The notes beneath the pieces are model-generated. The model searched no databases and was not told the DNA's origin. It saw nothing but the letters and a program-made list of their open reading frames with translations. Shown in pieces: positions 25,856 through 35,264 of a DNA stretch of 64,000 nucleotides. How positions within the stretch are numbered: the stretch's first letter is position 1; each line of letters starts with the position of its first letter. Source of the stretch: Psychroserpens sp041224425. Lineage in GTDB: Bacteria; Bacteroidota; Bacteroidia; Flavobacteriales; Flavobacteriaceae. Both the position numbers and the translations under genes were made by a program. The stretch spans positions 1-64,000 of the forward strand of contig NZ_JBGFGL010000068.1 of assembly GCF_041224425.1 (NCBI RefSeq). Direction: 5' to 3'.

Positions 25856-26299
25856 ATGAAATTTTTAAAGGAATTCAAAGAGTTTGCTGTCAAAGGTAAC
25901 ATGATGGATATGGCCATCGGAATCATTATAGGTGCAGCGTTTAATAAGGTTATTGATGTGCTGGTTAAAAAAGTGTTTCTTCCTCCGTTAACACTCATGA
26001 CTGACGGTTTGAATTTTCAAAATCAGAAATACGTGTTACGGGAAAGAATCTTAAATGCGCAAGGCGACATTATAACAGATGAGGTTGCTATAGAATACGG
26101 TGTGTTATTTGAAACCTTCTTAGATTTCTTGATTGTAGGATTAACAGTATTTATTGTGGTAAAAGCAATGAACCGTTTAAAATCGAAAGCTGAAGACCCT
26201 AAAAATGAAGGCGTCTCTACACCAAAGGATATAGAGTTACTGTCAAATCTTACTGAATTGATGGAAGAACAAAATGCATTGTTACGTAAGAATTCCTAA
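25856..26299 (+). CDS. mscL: Large-conductance mechanosensitive channel MscL
   Basis: A 147-residue pentameric channel that opens at near-lytic membrane tension. The N-terminal amphipathic helix and TM1 (FKEFAVKGNMMDMAIGIIIGAAFNKVIDVLV) are diagnostic, TM2 lies at about 83-104 (FLDFLIVGLTVFIVVKAMN), and a charged C-terminal helix follows. The periplasmic loop is slightly longer than in E. coli. Its stop codon overlaps the stop of the convergent HAD gene by 4 bp. Confidence 0.97.
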   Translation: MKFLKEFKEFAVKGNMMDMAIGIIIGAAFNKVIDVLVKKVFLPPLTLMTDGLNFQNQKYVLRERILNAQGDIITDEVAIEYGVLFETFLDFLIVGLTVFIVVKAMNRLKSKAEDPKNEGVSTPKDIELLSNLTELMEEQNALLRKNS

Positions 26300-26961
26300 A
26301 TAAGACTGAAAAGCTGTTTCAGATTATTGAATTTTATATCGGAAAAAGATTCCACAACACGATCAGCTCGACTGTAATCTTGAGCTAAAGAATGCGGACC
26401 TTTAAATGCTACACAAAAGGCTTTCGCTTCCTTGGCAGCAATAATTCCATTGGAGGAATCTTCAATAACGAAACAGTCTTCAATGGCATGACCAGCAACA
26501 TCAGCTGCTTTCATGAAAATCTCAGGATGTGGTTTGGAAGCTTCTAATTCGGCACCACTAACTTTTCCTTTAAAATAGGGGTTTAGATTAAAGCGATTAA
26601 AAATAAGGTTGATGTTTTCCATCGTTGATGAAGAGGCGACAACAAGTTGCAAGCCGTTGGCATGATAATCTTTTATCAAATCCAAAACTCCATCCATAAG
26701 CGTAAGCGATTTAGAGGTATCGAATAAGGCTTTGTAATGATCACGTTTAATGTCCATGACCGTATAAGGTGAAAGTGGAAGTTTAAAATGTTCCACAACG
26801 GTTTGACAAATCGAGAATGTGGTTTGTCCGATTAATGAATTGTAAAATTTATCGGATACTTGAATATTAAGGTCTTGAAATGTTTGAAAATGGGCTTTTC
26901 GATGGAGAGGTTCGGTATCAACTATAACACCATCCATGTCAAATAATACAGCTTTGAACAT
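26296..26961 (-). CDS. HAD hydrolase, beta-phosphoglucomutase-like
   Basis: A 221-residue HAD-superfamily enzyme with a helical cap. Motif I is LFDMDGVIVDTEPLHRKAHF (nucleophile Asp8, acid Asp10), motif II LVVASSSTMEN, motif III Lys in SGAELEASKPHPEIF, and motif IV FVIEDSSNGIIAAKEA. The cap start resembles beta-phosphoglucomutase and hexitol phosphatases; the exact sugar phosphate is unknown. It converges on mscL, sharing 4 bp. Confidence 0.92.
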   Translation of the reverse strand: MFKAVLFDMDGVIVDTEPLHRKAHFQTFQDLNIQVSDKFYNSLIGQTTFSICQTVVEHFKLPLSPYTVMDIKRDHYKALFDTSKSLTLMDGVLDLIKDYHANGLQLVVASSSTMENINLIFNRFNLNPYFKGKVSGAELEASKPHPEIFMKAADVAGHAIEDCFVIEDSSNGIIAAKEAKAFCVAFKGPHSLAQDYSRADRVVESFSDIKFNNLKQLFSLI

Positions 26962-27087
26962 AGGTTTTAATCAGTTAGTTGAGACGAATATAAGTAAAAG
27001 CATACTGAGAATCAATAACTTCAGAATACATTGGTTGAGTAGTCGTTTTGTTCGATAAAGTGCAAATTTTGATTAAATGAGAGGTTG

Positions 27088-27121
27088 ATTGCATTTTGAA
27101 TTGACTAAAATTAAATGCAAT
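27088..27121. repeat. 9-bp inverted repeat upstream of the MATE gene
   Basis: ATTGCATTT (27088-27096) and AAATGCAAT (27113-27121) are perfect inverted arms 16 bp apart, about 105 bp before the MATE start codon and within the 264-bp divergent spacer shared with the HAD gene. Possible operator; the spacer otherwise shows nothing clear. Confidence 0.4.
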
Positions 27122-27225
27122 TTTGCTCTCACGGTTGATTGTCATCAGATGGAAGCCTCAAAAATCAACTAAATTCAAGCCACATCTTTTATAAACTTGG
27201 ATATAAATGTAATTAGCAATCTGTA

Positions 27226-28632
27226 ATGACAAAATCAACCTTATCCCTTAAACAAATAGGCAGTCTATTTAAGCAAGCTGTCTCTGGCAAAGAGCAAGAA
27301 TTCACATCTGGAAGTATTAGAAAAGCTGTCTTTATGCTTTCCGTACCAATGATTCTTGAAATGCTTATGGAATCCATATTTGCGGTTGTCGATATCTTTT
27401 TTGTTTCTAAAGTTAGTGTAAATGCCGTAGCTACTATTGGTTTGACAGAATCTGTAGTAACCCTTATTTACGCAGTTGCTATTGGTCTGAGTATGGCTGC
27501 AACAGCTATTGTTGCTCGAAGGGTTGGTGAAAAGGAATATGAAAAAGCATCTCAAGCGGCTGTTCAGGTTATCGTATTGGGCATCGTAGTGTCTTTAATT
27601 ATTAGTGCTATCGGAATTCTATTTCCTAAGGAAATCCTACAACTTATGGGAGGTGAGAATGACCTTGTTGCTGAAGGATTTGGCTATACGCAGATTCTTT
27701 TAGGAGGGAATGTAACCATAATGCTATTGTTTTTAATCAATGCTATTTTTAGAGGAGCAGGAGATGCTTCAATTGCCATGTGGGCTTTGGTGATTTCAAA
27801 TGTTCTAAACATCATTTTAGACCCAATACTGATTTTTGGTTTGGGACCAATCCCAGAATTTGGTGTTAAAGGAGCAGCTATCGCCACGACGATTGGAAGA
27901 GGTACAGCTGTAGTTTTTCAACTACTGGTGTTATTTTATGGGTGGAGCAAGATTAAGGTGCGTATCAAGGATGTAGTCGTTAGGATTGCAGTTATGGTCA
28001 ATCTGATAAAGGTATCCTTGGGAGGAATAGGGCAGTTCTTGATAGGAACGTCTTCATGGGTATTCTTAATGCGCATTATGAGTGAATTTGGAAGTGAGGT
28101 CTTAGCTGGATATACCATAGCCATAAGAGTAATGATGTTTACATTGATGCCAGCCTGGGGAATGAGTAATGCTGCAGCAACTTTAGTAGGTCAAAACCTT
28201 GGAGCTAAACAACCAAAAAGAGCTGAAGAATCCGTATGGAAAACAGGCAAATACTGTGCTTATTTTATGGGATTGGTTTCTATAGTTTATTTGGTTTTTG
28301 CCACTCAGATTGTGTCTTGGTTTACCTCTGAACCAAATGTTGTTTCTGCTGGAAGCCTATGTCTTCGTATTATGGCTTCTGGATACATTTTTTATGCCTA
28401 TGGTATGGTTGTTATCAATGCGTTTAATGGTGCTGGAGATACGGTGACACCAACCATCATTAATTTTGTTTGCTTTTGGTTGTTTCAGTTGCCATTTGCA
28501 TACCTAATGGCATTAACTTTTGATTTTGGCCCAACAGGTGTGTTCTTGGCTATTGTATTCGCAGAAGTATTAATTTCTATCGTAGCCATTATTTGGTTTA
28601 AAAAAGGACGATGGAAGCTTACGGAGGTATAA
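27226..28632 (+). CDS. MATE-family multidrug/Na+ antiporter
   Basis: A 468-residue transporter with about twelve hydrophobic helices in two repeats. The N-terminal half begins IRKAVFMLSVPMILEMLMESIF and contains FFVSKVSVNAVATIGLTESV; GAGDASIAMWALVISNVLNIILDPI and the later FNGAGDTVTPTIINF are conserved MATE patterns. It uses a cation gradient to export toxic compounds. The N-terminal 30 residues are extra-hydrophilic. It stands alone with its own spacer. Confidence 0.94.
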   Translation: MTKSTLSLKQIGSLFKQAVSGKEQEFTSGSIRKAVFMLSVPMILEMLMESIFAVVDIFFVSKVSVNAVATIGLTESVVTLIYAVAIGLSMAATAIVARRVGEKEYEKASQAAVQVIVLGIVVSLIISAIGILFPKEILQLMGGENDLVAEGFGYTQILLGGNVTIMLLFLINAIFRGAGDASIAMWALVISNVLNIILDPILIFGLGPIPEFGVKGAAIATTIGRGTAVVFQLLVLFYGWSKIKVRIKDVVVRIAVMVNLIKVSLGGIGQFLIGTSSWVFLMRIMSEFGSEVLAGYTIAIRVMMFTLMPAWGMSNAAATLVGQNLGAKQPKRAEESVWKTGKYCAYFMGLVSIVYLVFATQIVSWFTSEPNVVSAGSLCLRIMASGYIFYAYGMVVINAFNGAGDTVTPTIINFVCFWLFQLPFAYLMALTFDFGPTGVFLAIVFAEVLISIVAIIWFKKGRWKLTEV

Positions 28633-28723
28633 TAACAGTAAATTCTTTCAATTTTATATAACATATTGATTATAAAGACTCTGTAAACTTAAGAGTTGCG
28701 TGCTTTTAATCTGCTATTTTGAC

Positions 28724-28783
28724 GTTTCAACGAATTAACTTATTGAAAATCAGTATACATAGAATATTCTGGTGTTTCAACGA
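28724..28783 (+). promoter_or_regulatory. Direct repeats upstream of the giant surface-protein gene
   Basis: GTTTCAACGA occurs at 28724-28733 and again at 28774-28783, exactly 50 bp apart and just upstream of the predicted promoter. They could be binding sites. The rest of the 28633-28946 spacer holds a 14-bp palindrome (CAAAACATGTTTTG, 28895-28908) and no gene that I can support. Confidence 0.35.
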
Positions 28784-28791
28784 CTATTTTA

Positions 28792-28820
28792 TTTGACAAG
28801 ACATTGTATCCGTAATTTTA
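28792..28820 (+). promoter_or_regulatory. Predicted promoter of the giant surface-protein gene
   Basis: TTTG (28792-28795), a 17-bp spacer and TAATTTTA (28813-28820, one mismatch from TAnnTTTG). It gives a leader of about 120 nt that includes the 14-bp palindrome at 28895-28908. Confidence 0.4.
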
Positions 28821-28946
28821 CATTCCCTTGATGAACATTTTTGTTATATAATAATCCCTTCAAATAACGGTGTTCATGTTTTCTCTCCATTGAACAAAAC
28901 ATGTTTTGTAAGAATAGGCTTTGTGTTTAAAACAAAATCTGAATAC

Positions 28947-31900
28947 ATGAAAAAACAATATTTTACTTTGAGGTTTTTGGTAGCTCTTATGCTAGTTACA
29001 TTTAATGTTTCGTATTCTCAATCGGATATTTACGAAAGTTATGTTGTTTTAGATATTAATGGTTCTGGAAATGTTTATTACGACTTAAATGTCGATACAG
29101 CAAATCCTAATTTTGAAGGGGTTAATTTAGGGACCTTCAATCCATCGAACAGCTTGGTTTTGAATGGAGCACAGAACCAAACATACAAGTGCGGAACCCA
29201 TAATATACTTAATAGCTTTATAGATTATAGAATTTATCTAACAGGAAATACACCTCCTGCTTTCATTCCTTCAGAGATATTATTTAATACTGATGACGGA
29301 ACTTCTAACTTTTGTTCAGGAACAAGTGTTGATCAAACATGGGAATCTACTGGAGCTAATATAGATATCCTAAATGGATTACCATCTGGTGATTATACGC
29401 TTGAAGTGTATACGCGTTCTGATGCCGATTATGACGGAGATAACATTCTTGATAACACATATTATATTAGTAATGGTGGATTTAATTACAGAGCTACATT
29501 TAGAGTAGACAATCCGCCAACTGCTGTTTGTACAAATTTTACAGCGCAACTTGATTCTAGTGGAAATGTTACAATTTCAGCAAATGATGTTGACTCAGGA
29601 AGTTCTGATGACTTTGGAATTGCTTCCATGGGTGTTACACCAAATAGCTTTAACTGTAGTAATATAGGAAATAACACGGTTACTTTAACTGTTACAGATA
29701 CTGACGGACAAACAAATTCTTGTACTGCAACTGTAACAGTAGTCGATAGTATTGACCCAACGACACCGACCCTTTCGACAGTGACTGGCGAGTGCTCCGC
29801 AACGGCAAGCGTTCCAACGACAACGGACAACTGCTCTGGAACGGTCACGGGAACGACCTCTGATCCGCTAACCTATAACGCTCAAGGAACCTATACGATC
29901 ACCTGGACGTTCGACGACGGTAACGGGAACGTTATCACGGTCCCACAGACGGTCATCGTTGACGACGTTACGGACCCAGCGACACCGACCCTTTCCACGG
30001 TAACTGGCGAGTGCTCCGCAACGGCAAGCGTTCCAACGACAACGGACAACTGCTCTGGAACTATCACGGGAACGACCTCTGATCCGCTAACCTATAACGC
30101 TCAAGGAACCTACACGATCAACTGGACGTTCGACGACGGCAACGGGAACGTTATCACGGTCCCACAGACGGTCATCGTTGACGACGTGACAGATCCAGCG
30201 ATACCGACCCTTTCGACAGTGACTGGCGAGTGCTCCGCAACGGCAATCGTTCCAACGACAACGGACAATTGCTCTGGAACGGTCACAGGAACGACCTCTG
30301 ATCCGCTAACCTATAACGCTCAAGGAACATACACGATCACCTGGTCATTCGACGACGGTAACGGCAATGTCATCACAGTACCTCAGACAGTTATTGTAAA
30401 CGATACTACAGATCCTGCGACACCGACCCTTTCGACAGTGACTGGCGAGTGCTCGGCAACGGCAAGCGTTCCGACGACGACGGACAACTGCTCTGGAACG
30501 GTCACAGGAACAACATCAGATCCGCTAACCTATAACGCCCAGGGAACCTATACGATCACCTGGACTTTCGATGATGGTAACGGCAATGTTATCAGTGTCC
30601 CACAGACGGTCATCGTAGACGACGTGACGGACCCATCGACACCTAGTTTACCAATACTTACAGGTCAATGCTCAGTTACTGTACCTATACCAACAATCTC
30701 TGATAATTGTTCAGGGACAATTTCAGGAACAACTTCTGATCCATTGGTTTATAATACTCAGGGTGCGTTTGCAATTACTTGGAATTTTGATGATGGTAAC
30801 GGAAATTCAATCAGTGCTGTACAAAATGTAGTTATTAATGATACTGTTGATCCGATACCAACGTGTCAAGACATCACAATTCAGTTGAGTGATACAACAG
30901 GTATTGCAACAATTACTGGTAGTCAAATTGACAATGGGTCATCAGACAACTGTGGAGTAGTTAATTTTTCTTTATCTCAAGATATATTTGATTGTACAGA
31001 CATAGGTAGTAATGTCATTGTTTTAACTGTAGATGATGGTAATGGGAATTCTGCTATTTGTACTTCCGTAGTTACAGTTGTTAGTCCAAATATTTCAGGA
31101 GGAACAGCTTTGGGGTATTTAAATAATACAGAGACAATTGCTGATCAAGATAATTTGATAGAAGTAACCGCTTGTCCAGATGAACCACAAAACGCAACAA
31201 TTAATTTGACTGGTCACTCAGGGAGTGTTGCCTATTGGGAAACATCACTTGATGGTGGACTGAATTGGACTACTGTGGCAAATACGACTACGACATTTTA
31301 TTATCCAAATATTCTGCAAACAACATTGGTTAGAGCCGTTATCCAAATTGGATCTTGCCAAGCTAAATCATCAATTGCTCAAGTTGTGGTTATTCCGCCA
31401 GATGTTCCACCAACGATTATTGGACCAGATACATTTGAGTCTTGTATAGGAGATGATATTGTTGTTACTGCAGAAAGTTCTTTTGGAATTAATTCTGGCT
31501 TCAATAACGGAGGAATGTTCAACGAGGCTAACTTGAATAACTTAGGATGGACAGTTGATGGTGCTGCTGAGATGTCTGCAGGTGGAAACAATACAAATAA
31601 TACCTACTGGAAATTAACGAATGGACCAAAGAAGTTTAATGGAAAATGTTTTGATTCTCCTGATGGAAACAAATTTGCTGTTGTAAGTGGGATTCCTCCT
31701 TATGTAAATCCTGATCATACTATAACGCCTTTATCAACATTGGAAACTTCTGTATTTAGTACTTTAGGTTTATCTACAGCGACTTTAGAGTTTGATCAAG
31801 CTTATTTTTTAGAAGCTGGAGCATGGCTCTCTATAGAATTGTCATTAGATGGAGGAGCAACTTATCCAATAACTTTAGATCCAGGTGCAGGTTATAATTA

Positions 31901-34900
31901 TACTGGTCCGAGTGATACAGGCTTTGTTAATGGTCAATCTATCGGATTTGGAGGACAATGTAGAAATAATCCTGGAACCTTAGTTGATAATCACGTAGTT
32001 ATAGATCTACAAAATTATATTGGCTTGTCTAATATGCGAATTAGATTTACCTATTCTGGTACAGCTAATAGTGTTTGGGCTCTTGAAAATATCACCATTC
32101 CTCAAGCACCAGTTGATGAGGTTATTGAGTGGACAGACGGAACAGGTGTGGTGGTAACAACCGGTTCAACAACAACTATAAGTCCAGTAACTCCTGGTGT
32201 TCAAACGTTTGGTGTAACCTCTTTAATTAATGGATGTAGAGCTGATGGAGATGAAGGTACAGAGTTTATATCAGTAAATGCAAGCTTAGCCTATGCTGGA
32301 GAAGATATTGTTCAGATTATTGGTGAATGCGGTGAAGAAGTTTCTTTGAATGCTTACGATAATGATTTAACAGCTGCGCAAAATATTGCTAATGGTGTAT
32401 CTAATCCAGCGCTATTCACAACAGGTACTTACCCTGGAACTCAAGAAGCTGGCGTGTGGTCTGCTACTGTGATTTCAGGTTGTGGTACTAACTATAGTTT
32501 TTCAGATATATCTAGTCCGAGATCTAAGTTTTCAGCAGAACCTGGTACCTATGAATTAACTTGGTCAATTCCAACAAGAGGCTGTTCAGATACAGTTTTG
32601 GTAACTATAGAAAGTTGTCCGAGTGTTGATTTTGATGGTACGGATGATTATGTCACTTTTGATGATAACTTTACGCTTTCCAATCAATTTAGTATTGAAG
32701 CTTGGGTGAAACCGAATTCAATAACAGGTACGCAAACCATTTTTTCAAAAAGAAATGCAAACGACTTATCTTCTGGATATGATTTGCGATTAGTAGGAAG
32801 TACTGTGCAATTCCGATGGAATAATACTGGAGTGATTCAATCTACATACCCAATTTCTACAAATAGATGGTACCATGTCGCTGTGACTAATTCTAGTGGA
32901 ACCTACAGATTATATATCGATGGTATTGAGGTAAGTTCACCAGTATCTGGTTCTGCTCCAGCATCAAATGGAATGAAAGCTTTAGCAGGTGCAATGGATC
33001 AAAATGGAAATCCAACTACCAGACCTGTATACTATTTTAATGGTTGGATTGATGAACTTCGTATTTGGAATACCGCATTAAGCACGCATCAGATTCGAAA
33101 GATGATGAATCAAGAAATCATTGATAATACTGCGGTTAGAGGAGCAGTCGTTCCTTTAGATGTTGCTGGATTGAACTGGACAGATTTAAGTGGTTACTAC
33201 CGAATGGATATCACTTGTGGTTATCTAATTCCTTATGCAGGAAGTGTTAGAGGTCAGTTGAGAAATATGAATTCTGCTCAACAGCAAACAGCTCCACTGC
33301 CGTACACGTCTAGGGTTGATGGTCAAAATTGGAGTACAGATAACACCTGGACAAACTTTAATGTTTGGGATGCTCCTAATAGTTTAGGGGTTGATGGATC
33401 AACTCCAATAGACTGGAATATTGTCCAAGTTTCCCATGACATCAGTTCAGGAAATAAGGATATTACAGTTTTAGGATTGATTTCAGATACCACAAATAAA
33501 GAATTGACCATAACCGATCCGTTTACCGCTCAAGACGAAACCAATGACGGACAAATGCTTAGAGTAACCCATTACCTCAAATTAGATGGTATTATAGATC
33601 TTGTGGGTGAGTCCCAACTTTTCCAAGATGAGGATAGTGTTTTAGATGTGTCAAGTAGTGGTAAGCTTGAAAGAGACCAACAAGGAACTTCAAATTTATA
33701 TAATTACAATTATTGGAGCTCGCCAGTAAGCACTATAAATGCGAGTGCTAATAATATACCATTCAGTATAGATGATGTTTTAAAAGATGGAACCAATTCA
33801 GCAAACCCATTAAATCTACAATGGATTATGGGACAAAATGCTAACGGAAGTACAATGCCTATTACTCAAACTAGCAGATGGCTTTATACGTATGAAAACT
33901 ATCCTGAAGATTCGTATGCCTCATGGAATGCTATTAATGAAACAAGTAATATTAGCACAGGTTTAGGCTTTACTATGAAAGGAAGTGGTGCTGGTGATCC
34001 TATTGCTGATTATCAAAACTACGTGTTTGTTGGTAAACCTAACAACGGGAATATAACAACACCTGTTACCGTTGGAAATCAGGCATTAGTTGGAAATCCA
34101 TATCCTTCAGCTATTGATGCGAACCTGTTTATTCTAGATAATATTCCTGGTGGTAACTCAGGAACAACCCAAAGTATCGATGGTACTCTGTATTTCTGGG
34201 AGCACTACACTTCAAATTTCACACATATTCTTGAAGAGTACGAAGGTGGTTATGCTACCTATAATTTAACCGGAGGAAATGCAGCGGTGTCACCTCCTTT
34301 AGTAAGTGGTAATGGTACGCCTACTAAATTACCATCACGTTATGTGCCTGTATCACAAGGCTTTTTCGTAACAGCAAGTAATACAGGTGGATCCATTCAG
34401 TTTAAGAATAGTCAAAGAGGATTTGTAAGAGAAAGCTTAGGGAACTCTGTATTTATTAGGAGTAGTTCAGCAAACTATGATGATGCTCAAACAGATTCTG
34501 ATTCTGAAATAAAGCGCGTACGATTGGATTTTAAAACTTCCGAAGGGGCAATTAGACCATTATTGCTTGGATTTGTTTCTAACGGATTTGCGACTGATGC
34601 CATCGATTATGGTTATGATGCTGAAAATACCGATTCGGAATTTTCAAACGATGCGTTCTGGAATATAGAAAACAGAGATTTTACTACGCAAGGAGTTGGT
34701 TCATTTGCGGTTGACAAACAATATCCTTTGTCTATGTATATTAGTGATGCAGGAACTTATGAAATTTCCTTAAAAGCTTTGGAAAATTTTGACGAAGATG
34801 TTGAAGTATTCATTTATGATGTAGTTACAGGAAATTATTTCAATATCAATACGGAAGCCTTCCAGATTACATTGGATGCCAATACTTATGTTGACAGATT

Positions 34901-35201
34901 TTTTGTAACATTCCAATCTGAGGACACATTATCAACTGTTGCATCTCAAGAAAGTCAGACTATTATTAATTATCTGAATGCAACTTCAGAAATATATGTG
35001 AAGACTTTTAATACTTCTGAAATCAATCAAATACGTTTGGTAAATATTTTAGGGCAAGAAATTCAAAGTTGGAATAATACCTTAGACTATGTAGTTGGTT
35101 CAGCAATTCGAATTCCAGTACAAAATATGTCAACAGGAACTTACATTATTGAGGTTCATACAGATCGTACGATTCTTAACACTAAAGTTATCATTAAATA
35201 A
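28947..35201 (+). CDS. Giant T9SS-exported surface protein with HYR-like repeats and LamG domain
   Basis: A 2084-residue protein. The start at 28947 opens a signal peptide (MKKQYFTLRF to about residue 25); an upstream Met at 28890 would hide it. An HYR-like module precedes five 73-residue repeats (about 272-637, SDPLTYNAQGTYTITWTFDD) and another HYR-like module follows (DNGSSDNCGVVNFSLS). A LamG/concanavalin-like domain begins near 1228 (VDFDGTDDYVTF, FSIEAWVKP). The last 80 residues form a T9SS type A sorting domain (VNILGQEIQSWNN, MSTGTYIIEVHT). It is probably a surface adhesin or matrix protein. Four repeats are abnormally GC-rich. Confidence 0.9.
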   Translation: MKKQYFTLRFLVALMLVTFNVSYSQSDIYESYVVLDINGSGNVYYDLNVDTANPNFEGVNLGTFNPSNSLVLNGAQNQTYKCGTHNILNSFIDYRIYLTGNTPPAFIPSEILFNTDDGTSNFCSGTSVDQTWESTGANIDILNGLPSGDYTLEVYTRSDADYDGDNILDNTYYISNGGFNYRATFRVDNPPTAVCTNFTAQLDSSGNVTISANDVDSGSSDDFGIASMGVTPNSFNCSNIGNNTVTLTVTDTDGQTNSCTATVTVVDSIDPTTPTLSTVTGECSATASVPTTTDNCSGTVTGTTSDPLTYNAQGTYTITWTFDDGNGNVITVPQTVIVDDVTDPATPTLSTVTGECSATASVPTTTDNCSGTITGTTSDPLTYNAQGTYTINWTFDDGNGNVITVPQTVIVDDVTDPAIPTLSTVTGECSATAIVPTTTDNCSGTVTGTTSDPLTYNAQGTYTITWSFDDGNGNVITVPQTVIVNDTTDPATPTLSTVTGECSATASVPTTTDNCSGTVTGTTSDPLTYNAQGTYTITWTFDDGNGNVISVPQTVIVDDVTDPSTPSLPILTGQCSVTVPIPTISDNCSGTISGTTSDPLVYNTQGAFAITWNFDDGNGNSISAVQNVVINDTVDPIPTCQDITIQLSDTTGIATITGSQIDNGSSDNCGVVNFSLSQDIFDCTDIGSNVIVLTVDDGNGNSAICTSVVTVVSPNISGGTALGYLNNTETIADQDNLIEVTACPDEPQNATINLTGHSGSVAYWETSLDGGLNWTTVANTTTTFYYPNILQTTLVRAVIQIGSCQAKSSIAQVVVIPPDVPPTIIGPDTFESCIGDDIVVTAESSFGINSGFNNGGMFNEANLNNLGWTVDGAAEMSAGGNNTNNTYWKLTNGPKKFNGKCFDSPDGNKFAVVSGIPPYVNPDHTITPLSTLETSVFSTLGLSTATLEFDQAYFLEAGAWLSIELSLDGGATYPITLDPGAGYNYTGPSDTGFVNGQSIGFGGQCRNNPGTLVDNHVVIDLQNYIGLSNMRIRFTYSGTANSVWALENITIPQAPVDEVIEWTDGTGVVVTTGSTTTISPVTPGVQTFGVTSLINGCRADGDEGTEFISVNASLAYAGEDIVQIIGECGEEVSLNAYDNDLTAAQNIANGVSNPALFTTGTYPGTQEAGVWSATVISGCGTNYSFSDISSPRSKFSAEPGTYELTWSIPTRGCSDTVLVTIESCPSVDFDGTDDYVTFDDNFTLSNQFSIEAWVKPNSITGTQTIFSKRNANDLSSGYDLRLVGSTVQFRWNNTGVIQSTYPISTNRWYHVAVTNSSGTYRLYIDGIEVSSPVSGSAPASNGMKALAGAMDQNGNPTTRPVYYFNGWIDELRIWNTALSTHQIRKMMNQEIIDNTAVRGAVVPLDVAGLNWTDLSGYYRMDITCGYLIPYAGSVRGQLRNMNSAQQQTAPLPYTSRVDGQNWSTDNTWTNFNVWDAPNSLGVDGSTPIDWNIVQVSHDISSGNKDITVLGLISDTTNKELTITDPFTAQDETNDGQMLRVTHYLKLDGIIDLVGESQLFQDEDSVLDVSSSGKLERDQQGTSNLYNYNYWSSPVSTINASANNIPFSIDDVLKDGTNSANPLNLQWIMGQNANGSTMPITQTSRWLYTYENYPEDSYASWNAINETSNISTGLGFTMKGSGAGDPIADYQNYVFVGKPNNGNITTPVTVGNQALVGNPYPSAIDANLFILDNIPGGNSGTTQSIDGTLYFWEHYTSNFTHILEEYEGGYATYNLTGGNAAVSPPLVSGNGTPTKLPSRYVPVSQGFFVTASNTGGSIQFKNSQRGFVRESLGNSVFIRSSSANYDDAQTDSDSEIKRVRLDFKTSEGAIRPLLLGFVSNGFATDAIDYGYDAENTDSEFSNDAFWNIENRDFTTQGVGSFAVDKQYPLSMYISDAGTYEISLKALENFDEDVEVFIYDVVTGNYFNINTEAFQITLDANTYVDRFFVTFQSEDTLSTVASQESQTIINYLNATSEIYVKTFNTSEINQIRLVNILGQEIQSWNNTLDYVVGSAIRIPVQNMSTGTYIIEVHTDRTILNTKVIIK
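29762..30856 (+). repeat. Five tandem 219-bp repeats, first four GC-rich and near-identical
   Basis: Unit starts at 29762, 29981, 30200, 30419 and 30638, each exactly 219 bp (73 codons) apart. Copies 1-4 share nearly the same DNA and use ACG, ACC and GTC codons; 32 of 60 bases at 29881-29940 are G or C, against 17 of 60 at 29041-29100 in the same gene. Copy 5 encodes a similar peptide in AT-rich codons. The end of copy 3 (about 30365-30418) also switches to AT-rich synonymous codons. Confidence 0.93.
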
Positions 35202-35264
35202 TGGTTCCAATTAAATAATTACTGTGTCTTTTTTGTAATTTTAGAACACTTTAAAAGTTCTATT

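Noticed and set aside
29486..29848. 120-codon minus-strand open frame across the GC-rich repeats
   Set aside because: It is a mirror of the surface-protein gene; the skewed codon use of the repeats keeps the opposite frame open.
29762..30856. CRISPR-like array
   Set aside because: The 219-bp units are contiguous, in frame and protein-coding; there are no unique spacers and no cas genes.
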